Notes: generated by a model from the sequence alone, not told the origin. A stretch of 64,000 nt of DNA from Verrucomicrobiota bacterium (GCA_016200005.1 JACQFP010000019.1:1-64000), one strand, 5' to 3'; positions 36,467-45,342 are shown, counted from the first letter of the stretch. Translations and numbers: made by a program.

Positions 36467-37081
36467 ATGTGGAAGAAATTGGCCCATCTAAGTCTCACTA
36501 TTTGTTGTCTAGGGAGTGTATTACCTGCGGGTTACGCCGAGAATGTCGCTCAATCACAGCGATGGTACATGATGGCTGATATTGGCCCTGCGTTTCTTGA
36601 AGATATCCCCGTGAAAAGGTCGGGCGTGCCTTTAGGTGACGTTAAAGTCAAATCCAGATTCCGCGCCGACATGGACTTTGGATATCGTCTGACGCCATAT
36701 TTTTCGTCAGAGTTTGAACTCGGTTGCGTTATCGCGAAGCTTGAGGATGTTGGCCAACATGACTTCATCCAATTCCCCATCATGGTCAACCTTAAGCTGG
36801 CGTGGCCTAACTCTTCGCGTTTCAAGCCGTATGCTGGAATTGGTCTAGGCGGAATTGAAACTTACGCGGAGACAACAGCCGGCCCGAAACAGTCTGATAG
36901 TGAGTTTGGATTCGGATACCAGATCATAGGCGGCATTGAGTACGGCTTGAACAAACATCTCGCTCTCGGATTCGGTTACCGATACTTGGTGGGATCTGAT
37001 TTGCATCCTGGCAATGGACTCTTTCTGCTGAAGTCGCCGCGTACCCATAGCTTTGCACTGTCGCTTAGCTACGCGTTTTAA
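36467..37081 (+). CDS. outer-membrane beta-barrel protein (Opa/OmpW-like)
   Basis: The signal peptide is MWKKLAHLSLTICCLGSVLPAGYA. The mature part has alternating barrel strands: WYMMADIGPAFLED, SRFRADMDFGYRLTPYFSSEFELGCVIAKL, MVNLKLAWPNSSRFKPYAGIGLGGIETYAET, FGFGYQIIGGIEYGLNKHLALGFGYRYLV and HSFALSLSYAF with the terminal Phe typical of BAM substrates. It is a small eight-stranded-type barrel. An earlier ATG at 36437 adds ten residues before the signal peptide. It is less GC-rich than neighbouring genes. Function is unknown. Confidence 0.8.
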   Translation: MWKKLAHLSLTICCLGSVLPAGYAENVAQSQRWYMMADIGPAFLEDIPVKRSGVPLGDVKVKSRFRADMDFGYRLTPYFSSEFELGCVIAKLEDVGQHDFIQFPIMVNLKLAWPNSSRFKPYAGIGLGGIETYAETTAGPKQSDSEFGFGYQIIGGIEYGLNKHLALGFGYRYLVGSDLHPGNGLFLLKSPRTHSFALSLSYAF

Positions 37082-37092
37082 GTGGAACACAA

Positions 37093-37524
37093 TCAAAACT
37101 GCGGTTGGGGCAAACTGCGCCACTCCTTGACCACGCCGTTTTCAAAAACGATTTCCGCGCGCACATAACTGCGCGGGTAAAAGTCACTCTCCAAATAAGT
37201 TTCCGGATAACAATAATGGCCGTGGAAATAGGGGCGGGAACTCCAGTAACGATGCTCTTCGAGATAAGTCCCGTGGTAAAGCCAGGTGATGGTGTTGCCT
37301 TGGGATGATTCGCCGGTCAAGATTTGTGAAGGCTTGCCCCAGGCGATGTAAACTGCGTCCATGCTCATGCCCACCTTGATTCTCTTCTGATCGACCAGGC
37401 TTTTCATTTCCGGCGACAGGCTGGAATAAGCCGCCATCCGTTCGTGCTTACGCGATTCAACGGTTCTGGTGGCGCAGCCGGTCAAAGCCAGCGTCATCCA
37501 CAAAATGTAGCTGAAATGTTTCAT
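37093..37524 (-). CDS. small lipoprotein
   Basis: MKHFSYILWMTLALTGCATRT has a lipobox (LTGC) for acylation at Cys17. The mature domain contains KVGMSMDAVYIAWGKPSQI, the SmpA/OmlA-like opening also found in other small lipoproteins, and ends with a strand VRAEIVFENGVVKEW. It is oriented against its neighbours and resembles in style the plus-strand lipoprotein at 40.07 kb (AELGPPDKSTKLSDG... LRLTFGPDGKLKQW), so the two may be distant paralogues. An envelope role is inferred. Confidence 0.8.
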   Translation of the reverse strand: MKHFSYILWMTLALTGCATRTVESRKHERMAAYSSLSPEMKSLVDQKRIKVGMSMDAVYIAWGKPSQILTGESSQGNTITWLYHGTYLEEHRYWSSRPYFHGHYCYPETYLESDFYPRSYVRAEIVFENGVVKEWRSLPQPQF

Positions 37525-37627
37525 GATTCTTCTGACGTTGTATCCAAGAGTTCAGTGGAAACATACCACAGCCTGATTCGACAAACCATTTGAAGTCCGC
37601 GCCGCTCCGCACTAAACTTGGCGCACT

Positions 37628-38161
37628 ATGAACTGGCTGACCTTTGCTTTGATGACGGTGGTTTCGTGGGGACTCTACGGAATTTTTCTGCACAACGGAC
37701 AAACCGCGATGGCGGACAAGAGCAACGCGCTTTACAAATCGTTTCTCTTTGTCGGGCTGGCGTACTTCCTCACGGCCGTGTTGGCGCCGCTGGGGATGTT
37801 GCTGATGCGAAAGTCCAACTGGAGTTTTCCAACGGCGGGCATGGGCTGGTCTTTGCTGGCGGGGATTGTGGGCGCGATCGGCGCGTTTTGTGTGCTGCTG
37901 GCGTTTGGCGCGGATGGCAAGCCGGGCGTGGTCATGTCGATTGTCTTTGCCGGCGCGCCCGTGGTAAACGCCGTCACCGCCATCATGCTGCATCCGCCGG
38001 AAGGAGGATTCGCCGCCATCAAACCGCAATTTTATCTTGGCATTGTTTTGGCGGCGCTCGGCGGCTGCCTCGTTACCTTCTACAAACCGCCTCCGCCCAA
38101 GCCGCATCCCGTTGCCGCTCAAACCGCGCCCGTTTCGCCTGCTGCGCACCAGGAGAATTAA
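37628..38161 (+). CDS. small EamA/DMT-like membrane transporter
   Basis: This 177-residue protein has about five transmembrane helices (NWLTFALMTVVSWGLYGIFL, SFLFVGLAYFLTAVLAPLGMLLM, WSLLAGIVGAIGAFCVLLAFGA, VVMSIVFAGAPVVNAVTAIML, FYLGIVLAALGGCLVTFY). It corresponds to one half of a drug/metabolite transporter, like small DMT proteins that dimerise. The C-terminus is proline-rich. The TAA stop overlaps the ATG of the CoA-ligase gene (TAATG), so the two are translationally coupled. The substrate is unknown. Confidence 0.8.
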   Translation: MNWLTFALMTVVSWGLYGIFLHNGQTAMADKSNALYKSFLFVGLAYFLTAVLAPLGMLLMRKSNWSFPTAGMGWSLLAGIVGAIGAFCVLLAFGADGKPGVVMSIVFAGAPVVNAVTAIMLHPPEGGFAAIKPQFYLGIVLAALGGCLVTFYKPPPPKPHPVAAQTAPVSPAAHQEN

Positions 38162-39471
38162 TGGCCGGTGCCGCTCACCCTTCTCGCGCGGAGATTGCCG
38201 CTGGTCAACTGGCGCAACTCCGTTCGCTCGTCGCCGAATTGTTTCCCGCCAATCCATTTTACACGCGAAAGCTTCAAGCGGCCGGCGTCGCCTTCGACAT
38301 CGCTTCGCTCGAAGATTTTTCAAAACGTTTTCCTTTTACGACGAAACAAGAATTGGTGGGCGACCAACGCCATCACCCGCCGTACGGAACGAACCTGACG
38401 TATCCGCTGGCGGACTACACACGTTGTCACCAAACCAGCGGCACGAGCGGCGTTCCTTTGCGCTGGCTGGACACACCGGAAAGCTGGGACTGGATGGTCG
38501 AGAGTTGGATGAAAATTTTCGACGCGGCGGGCGTTGAGCGCGGCGATCGGATTTTTTTCGCGTTCTCGTTTGGCCCATTCATCGGCTTCTGGCTGGCGTT
38601 CGAGGCGGCGGCGCGGATCGGATGTCTTTGTCTGCCGGGCGGCGGCTTGAGCAGTGAATCCAGGTTGCGCGCGATGATTGACAATCAAGCAACCGTGCTG
38701 TGCTGCACGCCCACCTATGCGATGCGTCTGGCGGAAGTTGCCGCCAAAGAGAACATCGACCTCACACTGGCGAAAGTGGAAACGATTATCGTCGCCGGTG
38801 AACCGGGCGGCAGTATTCTGGCCACGCGCAATCGGCTGACGGAGCTTTGGCACGGGGCGCGCATCTTTGATCATCACGGAATGACGGAAGTCGGCCCGGT
38901 GACTTACGAATGTCCGCAACGACCGGGGGTGCTGCACGTCCTCGAATCGGCCTACTTCGCCGAAGTGATTGATCCAGCCAGCGGGCGTCACGTTTCCGCC
39001 GGTCAGAACGGCGAACTCGTTTTGACGACGCTCGGGCGCACGGGTTCGCCGTTGCTGCGCTACCGCACGGGCGATCTCGTGAAGTGCGGCGCGCGGAATG
39101 CGGAGCACGGAACGCTCTGCGCTTGCGGCCGGATTGAGCTGGCCCTTGAAGGCGGTATTCTCGGTCGCACGGATGACATGGTGGTGGTGCGCGGGGTCAA
39201 CGTTTATCCCACCGCCGTGGAAGAGATCGTCCAGGCCAGTGGTGAAGTGGCCGAGTATCAGGTGCACATCAACACCGCCCACTCATTGGTGGAACTCAGT
39301 GTCCAGATGGAGCCGGTGGCGAACTGCCGGGACGTTGCGGCTCTGGCGCGGAAATTGGAGAAAGGTTTTGACAAGGCGTTCGCTCTGCGTGTACCTGTGA
39401 CGGCTGTTTCGCCCGGAACGTTGCCGCGGTTTGAAATGAAATCGAAGCGCTGGGTGAGAAGTTCAACGTGA
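38161..39471 (+). CDS. phenylacetate-CoA ligase-like AMP-forming ligase
   Basis: This is a PaaK-type adenylate-forming enzyme of 436 residues. CHQTSGTSGVPLRWLDTPESWDW is the P-loop-like motif, FDHHGMTEVGPVTYECP the adenine-binding motif, and YRTGDLVKC and GRTDDMVVVRGVNVYPTAVEEIV the hinge and C-terminal motifs. PaaK relatives activate phenylacetate, hydroxybenzoates or anthranilate to acyl-CoA. The segment KCGARNAEHGTLCACGRI around 39084-39125 contains GCGGAAT-type heptamers and looks like an in-frame insertion between GDLV and CACGRI. It is coupled to the transporter upstream. Confidence 0.88.
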   Translation: MAGAAHPSRAEIAAGQLAQLRSLVAELFPANPFYTRKLQAAGVAFDIASLEDFSKRFPFTTKQELVGDQRHHPPYGTNLTYPLADYTRCHQTSGTSGVPLRWLDTPESWDWMVESWMKIFDAAGVERGDRIFFAFSFGPFIGFWLAFEAAARIGCLCLPGGGLSSESRLRAMIDNQATVLCCTPTYAMRLAEVAAKENIDLTLAKVETIIVAGEPGGSILATRNRLTELWHGARIFDHHGMTEVGPVTYECPQRPGVLHVLESAYFAEVIDPASGRHVSAGQNGELVLTTLGRTGSPLLRYRTGDLVKCGARNAEHGTLCACGRIELALEGGILGRTDDMVVVRGVNVYPTAVEEIVQASGEVAEYQVHINTAHSLVELSVQMEPVANCRDVAALARKLEKGFDKAFALRVPVTAVSPGTLPRFEMKSKRWVRSST

Positions 39472-39507
39472 AACTGTTTTCGGAATAATTTGAAGGGCGC
39501 ATGGGGA

Positions 39508-40035
39508 ATGAAAACAATCTGGCTGGTGGTGTTGTTGGGCGTGGTCAGTTTACAGTCGAGTTGGGCCGAAGACGCCGGTTGGGGTTCAGCCGGGGTGCGG
39601 GCGGGCTTCTCGGCGACCAGTCGCAACGATAACTTCTGGCAAAGCGAGGCGTTCGCGACGCATAACCTGCGCTGGCGCTGGGAGTGGGCTTCCGGATGGT
39701 TTTTGCAAACACGGTTGGATTTGTCCGCAGGCGTCCTCCACGGACGCGGCGAGGAGGGTTTCGTCGGCACGTTGGGGCCGGCTTTGGTCTTGGGCAAGGG
39801 AGATTTTCCCCTGACATTTGAAGGGGGTTCGAGTCCGACGATCCTGAGCCGCGATGAATTCGGATCTGAAAATTTCGGCATCCCGTTTCAATTTACCAGT
39901 CACGCTGGTTTCGATTGTCGCGTTTACAAGCAGTTAAGCATCGGCTACCGCTTTCAGCACATGTCCAACGCGAGCATCAGCGAGCACAATCCAGGACTGG
40001 ATCTGCACATGCTCTCGATCAGCTATCGATTCTGA
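39508..40035 (+). CDS. PagL-like lipid A 3-O-deacylase family outer-membrane protein
   Basis: After the signal peptide (MKTIWLVVLLGVVSLQSSWA) the 175-residue barrel ends with SIGYRFQHMSNASISEHNPGLDLHMLSISYRF. That matches the PagL signature with catalytic H151 and S153. The third catalytic residue of PagL (Glu, 12 residues after the Ser) is replaced here by D165, so activity may be changed or retained by the shorter acid. PagL removes the 3-O acyl chain from lipid A at the outer membrane. ATG 39508 is preferred over 39490 because it begins the signal peptide. Acyltransferases nearby fit an envelope-lipid setting. Confidence 0.82.
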   Translation: MKTIWLVVLLGVVSLQSSWAEDAGWGSAGVRAGFSATSRNDNFWQSEAFATHNLRWRWEWASGWFLQTRLDLSAGVLHGRGEEGFVGTLGPALVLGKGDFPLTFEGGSSPTILSRDEFGSENFGIPFQFTSHAGFDCRVYKQLSIGYRFQHMSNASISEHNPGLDLHMLSISYRF

Positions 40036-40072
40036 GGGTTGCAATCACTGTGGGTTCGGATAAAGTCCTTTC

Positions 40073-40462
40073 ATGAAGCCATACATTCGCCTTGCCCATA
40101 GCGTTGGTGTGTTCATCACGCCGTTGTTGTTTGCCGGGATGCTCGCCGGTTGCGCGTCCGCTCCCAAAGTCGATTGGAACGCGCGCGTCGGCAATTTCAC
40201 TTACGACCAGGCGGTGGCGGAATTGGGACCGCCCGACAAATCCACCAAGCTGTCCGACGGCTCGACGGTGGCCGACTGGATTACGAGGAAAAAATCGTCC
40301 GGCCTCTCGCTTGGGGTGGGCACTGGTTACAGCCACTATGGCGGTGGCGTGGGCACCAGCACGGGTGTGGGCGTCGCGGCGCCGGTCGGTTCGACCGGCG
40401 ACCATGTCCTGCGACTGACCTTTGGTCCGGATGGAAAACTGAAGCAGTGGTCCAAGTCGTAG
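40073..40462 (+). CDS. small lipoprotein, glycine-rich centre
   Basis: The sequence has a lipobox (LAGC) at the end of the signal MKPYIRLAHSVGVFITPLLFAGMLAGC, then NFTYDQAVAELGPPDKSTKLSDGSTVADW, a glycine-rich SGLSLGVGTGYSHYGGGVG stretch and a final strand HVLRLTFGPDGKLKQWSKS. It is of the SmpA/OmlA-like small lipoprotein type. 185 bp follow without a recognisable gene before the PlsC gene. Confidence 0.75.
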   Translation: MKPYIRLAHSVGVFITPLLFAGMLAGCASAPKVDWNARVGNFTYDQAVAELGPPDKSTKLSDGSTVADWITRKKSSGLSLGVGTGYSHYGGGVGTSTGVGVAAPVGSTGDHVLRLTFGPDGKLKQWSKS

Positions 40463-40647
40463 AAGCAAGTGGGTTGCTCCTGAGCATGAAGAAACTGCTT
40501 GCGATGTGGCGCGGCCAAATTGCCCGGCTTGGGTGACCTCAAACAGTTTGGCTGTTGCAAACGTCCAGCCGGATTCCGACGGATGGGCAAGGATTCAATC
40601 AAACGCTGTCGCGGCCAGGAGGAATGAAGTAGCGTGCTGGAACAGGT

Positions 40648-41430
40648 ATGAAACGTCATCCGTTGCGAGTGCTGCGCCGGTTTTTTGTTTTCACCGTTCT
40701 CATTCTGCTGTGTCTGCTCGAGTTCATTTTCTGCATCTGGTTGAGAGGAAAGGCAAGTTCGGCCCGCGCGCGCGCCGATTGGCTGCAACGCTGGAGCCGC
40801 CGGCACCTGCGCAATATCAACGCGGAAATCCAACGCTCCGGCCAGCCCCCCGCGCGCGGTCTGCTGGTCAGCAATCATCTCAGCTACCTTGACATTTTGG
40901 TGCTGGCGGAGGCGCAGCCGATGGTGTTTCTGTCCAAGGCCGAGGTGCGCGACTGGCCGTTGATCGGCTGGCTGACGCGCTGCGCCGGCACGTTGTACAT
41001 CCAGCGCGAACAGAAGTCGGACGTGGCGCGCGTCAATGCGCAGTTCGCGACGGTGGTGGAGCAGGGGTTGGTGCTGGCAATTTTTCCCGAAGGCACCAGC
41101 ACCGGTGGCAACACGCTTTTGCCCTTTCGCTCGTCCGTGCTGGCGCCGGCGGTCGAACAACAGTGGGCGATCACGCCGACGTGGATCGGCTATTCGCTGG
41201 AGGACGGACTGGTGGAGGAGGAGATTTGTTACTGGCGCGACATGACTTTTGGTCTGCACGCTTTGAATCTGCTGTCCAAGCGGCGCGTCACGGTGCACGT
41301 GGCTTACGCGGCGTCGATCGAGGCGGGACCGGATCGCAAGGAACTGGCGCGGCAGCTCCATGCGCAAGTTTGCGATCTGGCGGAGCGGCACGGCGGCAAA
41401 AAATTGAGAGGTTCGCCGGGCACGCTTTGA
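40648..41430 (+). CDS. 1-acyl-glycerol-3-phosphate acyltransferase (PlsC type)
   Basis: One N-terminal transmembrane helix (FFVFTVLILLCLLEFIFCIWL) is followed by the LPLAT motifs: VSNHLSYLD (HX4D catalytic dyad), KAEVRDWPLIGWL, and FPEGTSTGG (phosphate-binding motif III). The length of 260 residues is typical. It transfers acyl chains to lysophosphatidate or a related lipid at the inner membrane. Lying between a lipoprotein and an MFS transporter, it may serve general phospholipid synthesis or acylate the product of this cluster. Confidence 0.88.
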   Translation: MKRHPLRVLRRFFVFTVLILLCLLEFIFCIWLRGKASSARARADWLQRWSRRHLRNINAEIQRSGQPPARGLLVSNHLSYLDILVLAEAQPMVFLSKAEVRDWPLIGWLTRCAGTLYIQREQKSDVARVNAQFATVVEQGLVLAIFPEGTSTGGNTLLPFRSSVLAPAVEQQWAITPTWIGYSLEDGLVEEEICYWRDMTFGLHALNLLSKRRVTVHVAYAASIEAGPDRKELARQLHAQVCDLAERHGGKKLRGSPGTL

Positions 41431-41532
41431 TTGAAGCAAACGATGCCGCGCCCAGTTTTATCAATTTCCAATTGCGGGCCGGGTCGGATACATATCGCGG
41501 CATGAAACCAACGTCGCGTGAAGCTGGCCGCC

Positions 41533-42771
41533 ATGCAGACTAAAAGCCTCTCTCCATTCTGGCTGCTGTTCATCCTGACCGGGCTGAATCTGCTGAACTA
41601 TCTGGATCGCTCGGTGCTCAGCGCGGTGCGGACGCCCCTGGCCACGGATTTCGGTCTGACCTACGGCGAATCGGGACGCGCGTTCACGGCGTTCATGATC
41701 GGTTACTTTGTCACGTCGCCGTTCTTCGGTTACTTGGGCGACCGGCTGCCGAGGAAGTGGCTGATTGCGGTCGGGATTTTTGTCTGGAGTCTCGGCACGG
41801 TATTGACCGGATTTGCCGGCGGGTTCACGACGCTGTTGTGTTTCCGCGTCCTTGTGGGTTTCGGTGAAGCGAGTTATGCGACGATCAGCCCCAGTCTCAT
41901 TTCGGACACTTTCGGCCCGCTCAAACGCAATAACGCGCTGACGATTTTTTACGTGGCGATTCCGGTCGGCTCGGCGCTGGGTTATATCGTCGGCGGTGAA
42001 ATCCAGGCACTCGCCGGTTGGCGCCAGGCATTTATCTGGGCCGGATTGCCAGGGCTGATCCTCGCCTTGATTCTGCTTCCCTTCCGCGAACCCCGGCGCG
42101 GTCAGGCGGATTTGAAAGCGGGCGAAACGCTGTCCAAACCGACTTTCCGCGATTTTCTCAAACTGTTTCGCAACCTGAATTACATGCTGGTGATTTGGGG
42201 TTACGTGGCGTACACGTTTGCCATTGGCGCATTCGCTTTCTGGGGACCGACCTTTCTCGAAAAAATCCATCATCTCTCCAACGCCAATGCTAATCGTTTC
42301 TTCGGGTCAGTGCTCGTGGCTACGGGACTGGTGGGCACCTTGCTCGGCGGGTTCGCGGCCACTGCCTGGCAGAAACGAAATCCCGCGGGTTACGGTTGGT
42401 TGCTGACCAGTTCGGTGTGGCTGGCGGTACCGCTGGCAGTCGGCGCGTTCTGGGCGGCGAACACGACGCTGGCGATGAGCTTTCTCGCCGCCGCCATGTT
42501 CGCCTTGTTCTTGTCCACCGGGCCGGTCAACACGTTGATCATTGAAACCGTGCCGGTGAATTTGCGCGCCAGCGCCATGGCGCTCTCAATTTTCATGATC
42601 CATTTGTTCGGCGATGTCTGGTCGCCGGAAATTGTCGGCTGGCTGGCAGATTATTCGAGTCTGCAACGAGCGGTGTTGATCCTGCCGGCGGCCCTGGTGG
42701 TGAGCGGCGCGCTCTGGTTGACGTTGGCGGCGAAAACTGCGCGCGAACATCGAAAGAAACTTCAAGTGTAA
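41533..42771 (+). CDS. MFS transporter
   Basis: Twelve hydrophobic helices are visible. LNLLNYLDRSVLSAVRTPLATDFG and GYLGDRLPRKWLIAVGIFVWS carry the MFS motif A (GxLaDrxxRk) in the loop after helix 2. This resembles spinster-type/ACS-family carriers (NYLDRS). The gene can start at GTG 41518 (MKLAAMQTK) or ATG 41533 (MQTKSLSPFWLLF); I use the ATG. The Aas-like gene follows after 9 bp, so export or flipping of the acylated product is plausible; in other bacteria LplT (MFS) and Aas are paired for lysophospholipid import and re-acylation. Confidence 0.88.
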   Translation: MQTKSLSPFWLLFILTGLNLLNYLDRSVLSAVRTPLATDFGLTYGESGRAFTAFMIGYFVTSPFFGYLGDRLPRKWLIAVGIFVWSLGTVLTGFAGGFTTLLCFRVLVGFGEASYATISPSLISDTFGPLKRNNALTIFYVAIPVGSALGYIVGGEIQALAGWRQAFIWAGLPGLILALILLPFREPRRGQADLKAGETLSKPTFRDFLKLFRNLNYMLVIWGYVAYTFAIGAFAFWGPTFLEKIHHLSNANANRFFGSVLVATGLVGTLLGGFAATAWQKRNPAGYGWLLTSSVWLAVPLAVGAFWAANTTLAMSFLAAAMFALFLSTGPVNTLIIETVPVNLRASAMALSIFMIHLFGDVWSPEIVGWLADYSSLQRAVLILPAALVVSGALWLTLAAKTAREHRKKLQV

Positions 42772-42780
42772 CGGTTGCTT

Positions 42781-45027
42781 GTGAAAAATCCTGAACAACG
42801 AGATTGGTTTTTCTTGCGTTGGGTGTTGAGCGCGGTTTTGTGGGTGCTGACCAACCTGGTCTATCGCATCAAAGTCGTCGGGCGCGAACACGTTCCCGAA
42901 ACCGGCGGGATGCTGCTGGTCTGCAATCATCTATCGCAGGCGGACGCGATGCTGCTGTTCGCGGCCGGGCACCGGCGCATCCGCTTCTTGATGTACAAAG
43001 GAATTTATGACCGGCCGTGGATCAAACCGTTTGCGCGCCTCCTGGGCGTCATTCCCATCTCGTCAGAACTGCGACCGCGCGAAATGATCCAGTCCTTGAA
43101 GACGGCGAGCGAGGCGATCAAGAATGGGGAGGTCGTCTGCATCTTTGCCGAAGGCCAGATCACGCGCATCGGTCAAATGCTCCCATTCCGGCGCGGCTTC
43201 GAGCGGATCATGAAAGATGTCGATGCGCCGATCGTTCCGGTGGCGCTCGAAGGTGTTTGGGGCAGCATCTTCAGCTTCGAGCAGGGTCGCTTTCTGTGGA
43301 AATGGCCGCGGCGGATTCCATATCCCGTCACGGTACATTTCGGGAAACCGATGCCAGCCAGCGCGACGGCGTTCGAAGTGCGCCAAGCCGTGCAGGAACT
43401 CACGGCCAAGGCGTGGGAACACCGCAAGCCGCGCATGAGAACGTTGCACCGCGAATTTGTTTCCTCGGCACGACGACATCCGTTTCGCTTCGCCATGGCC
43501 GATGCGCAGGTTCGCAAACTGAACTTTGGCGCCGCGCTCACCCGCACGATTTTGTTGGCCCGGCGTTTGAGAAAAACTTGGTCCGGACAGAGCATGGTAG
43601 GCTTGCTATTGCCGCCATCGGTCGCCGGCGCGCTCGTCAACTACGCCGCCTTATTGATGGGAAAAGTGCCGGTGAACCTCAACTACACCGTATCCGACGA
43701 GACCCTCGCCTCGTGCGTGCGCCAGTGCGAGATCCAGACGGTGATCACGTCGAAAGTTTTTTTGGACAAGGTCGAACTCACTATCCCGTGCCGGACAATT
43801 TTTTTGGAGGAACTGGCGGCAAATCCAACCGTCGCTGAAAAACTGCTCGCGCTGCTGATGAGTTGGATGTTGCCGGTTGGTTTGCTGGAACGAGCGCTGG
43901 GTCGCGAAAAGCAATTCACGCTCGACGATCTGGCGACGATTATTTTTTCCAGCGGCAGCACCGGCGACCCGAAGGGCGTGATGCTGACGCATTACAACAT
44001 CGGCGCGAATGTCGAGCAACTCGGCCAGACGTTCGCGTTTAGCCGTCGCGACCGCATTTTAGGCGTGTTGCCATTCTTCCATTCGTTTGGTTTCACCGGC
44101 GCGTTGATATTGCCGGCGGTTCATGGAGTCGGCGTGGTCTATCATCCCAATCCGCTGGATGCGAAATCCATCGGCCCACTCGTCAGCGATTATGCCGTCA
44201 CGTTTCTGGTGGCGACGCCGACGTTTTTGCAAATGTACATCCGCGGTTGTTCGCCGGAAGATTTCGGAAGCGTGCAATATGTGCTGGTTGGCGCGGAGAA
44301 ATTGCCGGAACGCGTGGCCAACGCGTTTGAAGAACGATTCGGTGTGCGGCCGTTGGAAGCCTACGGTTGCACCGAATGCGCGCCGGCCGTGACGGTCAAC
44401 ACCCGCGACTTTCGCGCCGCCGGCTTTCGGCAGGTGGGCGCCAAGCGTGGCAAGATTGGTCATCCGCTGCCGGGAGTCAGCGTGCGCATCGTCGATCCGC
44501 AGACCGGCGAGCCATTGCCCGTGAATCAACCTGGTCTGCTTCTCGTCCGCGGACCGAATGTGATGAAAGGCTATCTCGGTCGCCCGGAAAAAACGGCGGA
44601 GGTATTGCGCGACGGCTGGTATGTCACCGGCGACATCGCGGCGCTGGACGAGGACGGTTTTTTGCAAATCACCGACCGCCTGAGCCGGTTCAGCAAGATC
44701 GGTGGCGAGATGGTGCCGCACATCAAAGTGGAGGAGAAGCTGCACGAAACAGCGGGCGTGACAGAGCAGACTTTTGTTGTCACCGGCGTGCCCGATGAAA
44801 AGAAAGGAGAGCGATTGGTTGTCCTGCACAAGCTTTCCGACGAGCAACTAAAGGCGAGCCTGGAAAAATTTGCCCAGGTAGATTTGCCGAATTTGTGGAA
44901 GCCGCGCGCTGATCAATTTTTCCGCGTCGAAGCCATCCCGTATCTCGGCACCGGCAAACTGGACCTGCGCAAAATTCGTGAACTGGCGGGCGAATTGTCC
45001 GCCGTCGAAAAATCATCAGACGAATAA
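42781..45027 (+). CDS. aas: Aas-like 2-acyl-GPE acyltransferase / acyl-ACP synthetase
   Basis: This two-domain protein has an N-terminal LPLAT acyltransferase (LLVCNHLSQADAMLL with the HX4D motif, FAEGQITRIGQ, VPVALEGVWGSIFSF). The AMP-forming acyl-ACP/CoA synthetase follows (TIIFSSGSTGDPKGVMLTHYNI, EAYGCTECAPAVTVN, GWYVTGDIAALDEDGFLQITDR, and C-terminal lysine region YLGTGKLDLRKI). At ~749 residues it matches Aas, which re-acylates lysophospholipids. GTG 42781 is the likely start (MKNPEQRDW); TTG 42775 is also open. The adjacent upstream MFS gene recalls the LplT-Aas pair, supporting a phospholipid-repair reading as an alternative to a biosynthetic cluster role. Confidence 0.9.
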   Translation: MKNPEQRDWFFLRWVLSAVLWVLTNLVYRIKVVGREHVPETGGMLLVCNHLSQADAMLLFAAGHRRIRFLMYKGIYDRPWIKPFARLLGVIPISSELRPREMIQSLKTASEAIKNGEVVCIFAEGQITRIGQMLPFRRGFERIMKDVDAPIVPVALEGVWGSIFSFEQGRFLWKWPRRIPYPVTVHFGKPMPASATAFEVRQAVQELTAKAWEHRKPRMRTLHREFVSSARRHPFRFAMADAQVRKLNFGAALTRTILLARRLRKTWSGQSMVGLLLPPSVAGALVNYAALLMGKVPVNLNYTVSDETLASCVRQCEIQTVITSKVFLDKVELTIPCRTIFLEELAANPTVAEKLLALLMSWMLPVGLLERALGREKQFTLDDLATIIFSSGSTGDPKGVMLTHYNIGANVEQLGQTFAFSRRDRILGVLPFFHSFGFTGALILPAVHGVGVVYHPNPLDAKSIGPLVSDYAVTFLVATPTFLQMYIRGCSPEDFGSVQYVLVGAEKLPERVANAFEERFGVRPLEAYGCTECAPAVTVNTRDFRAAGFRQVGAKRGKIGHPLPGVSVRIVDPQTGEPLPVNQPGLLLVRGPNVMKGYLGRPEKTAEVLRDGWYVTGDIAALDEDGFLQITDRLSRFSKIGGEMVPHIKVEEKLHETAGVTEQTFVVTGVPDEKKGERLVVLHKLSDEQLKASLEKFAQVDLPNLWKPRADQFFRVEAIPYLGTGKLDLRKIRELAGELSAVEKSSDE

Positions 45028-45108
45028 TCCTGAAGCCCAAGCACGTCACGGCGTGCCTCAATCGGCATCCCACAAGGTGTGGTCGATTGGCCCACCACCG
45101 TCGAAATC

Positions 45109-45342
45109 CTAAAAATTGAACAAAACCTGAACGTACACAAAGTCCGCGTCGCTCGAACCGATGGCGGAGAGTGAACTCTTCACATAATCGCCCACGAAGA
45201 AATGGCCGTAGCCGACTTGGGCGTTTGCATACGGTTTGATGGCGTAGCTGGCCAGCAAATCCAGTTCCGAGCCAACATAATTGCTGTCCGTTGGATTAAC
45301 TCCGTAGCCCGTCCCCGCCGTGGCCGGTACGCCGCCGCGGCG
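45109..45342 (-). pseudogene. orphan 3' end of an alginate-export-type porin gene
   Basis: The frame reads RRGGVPATAGTGYGVNPTDSNYVGSELDLL...YAIKPYANAQVGYGHFFVGDYVKSSLSAIGSSDADFVYVQVLFNF. This is nearly residue-for-residue the last ~78 residues of the porin at 58558-60051. Upstream of codon RR the similarity stops abruptly and no barrel or signal peptide is encoded. It is a remnant left by duplication or recombination and is not expected to make a functional porin. Confidence 0.85.

Noticed and set aside
37618-38160. N-terminal extension of the CoA ligase across the transporter gene
   Set aside because: The frame is open, but the transporter in another frame has clear transmembrane helices and its TAA overlaps the ligase ATG at 38161, where the family similarity begins.
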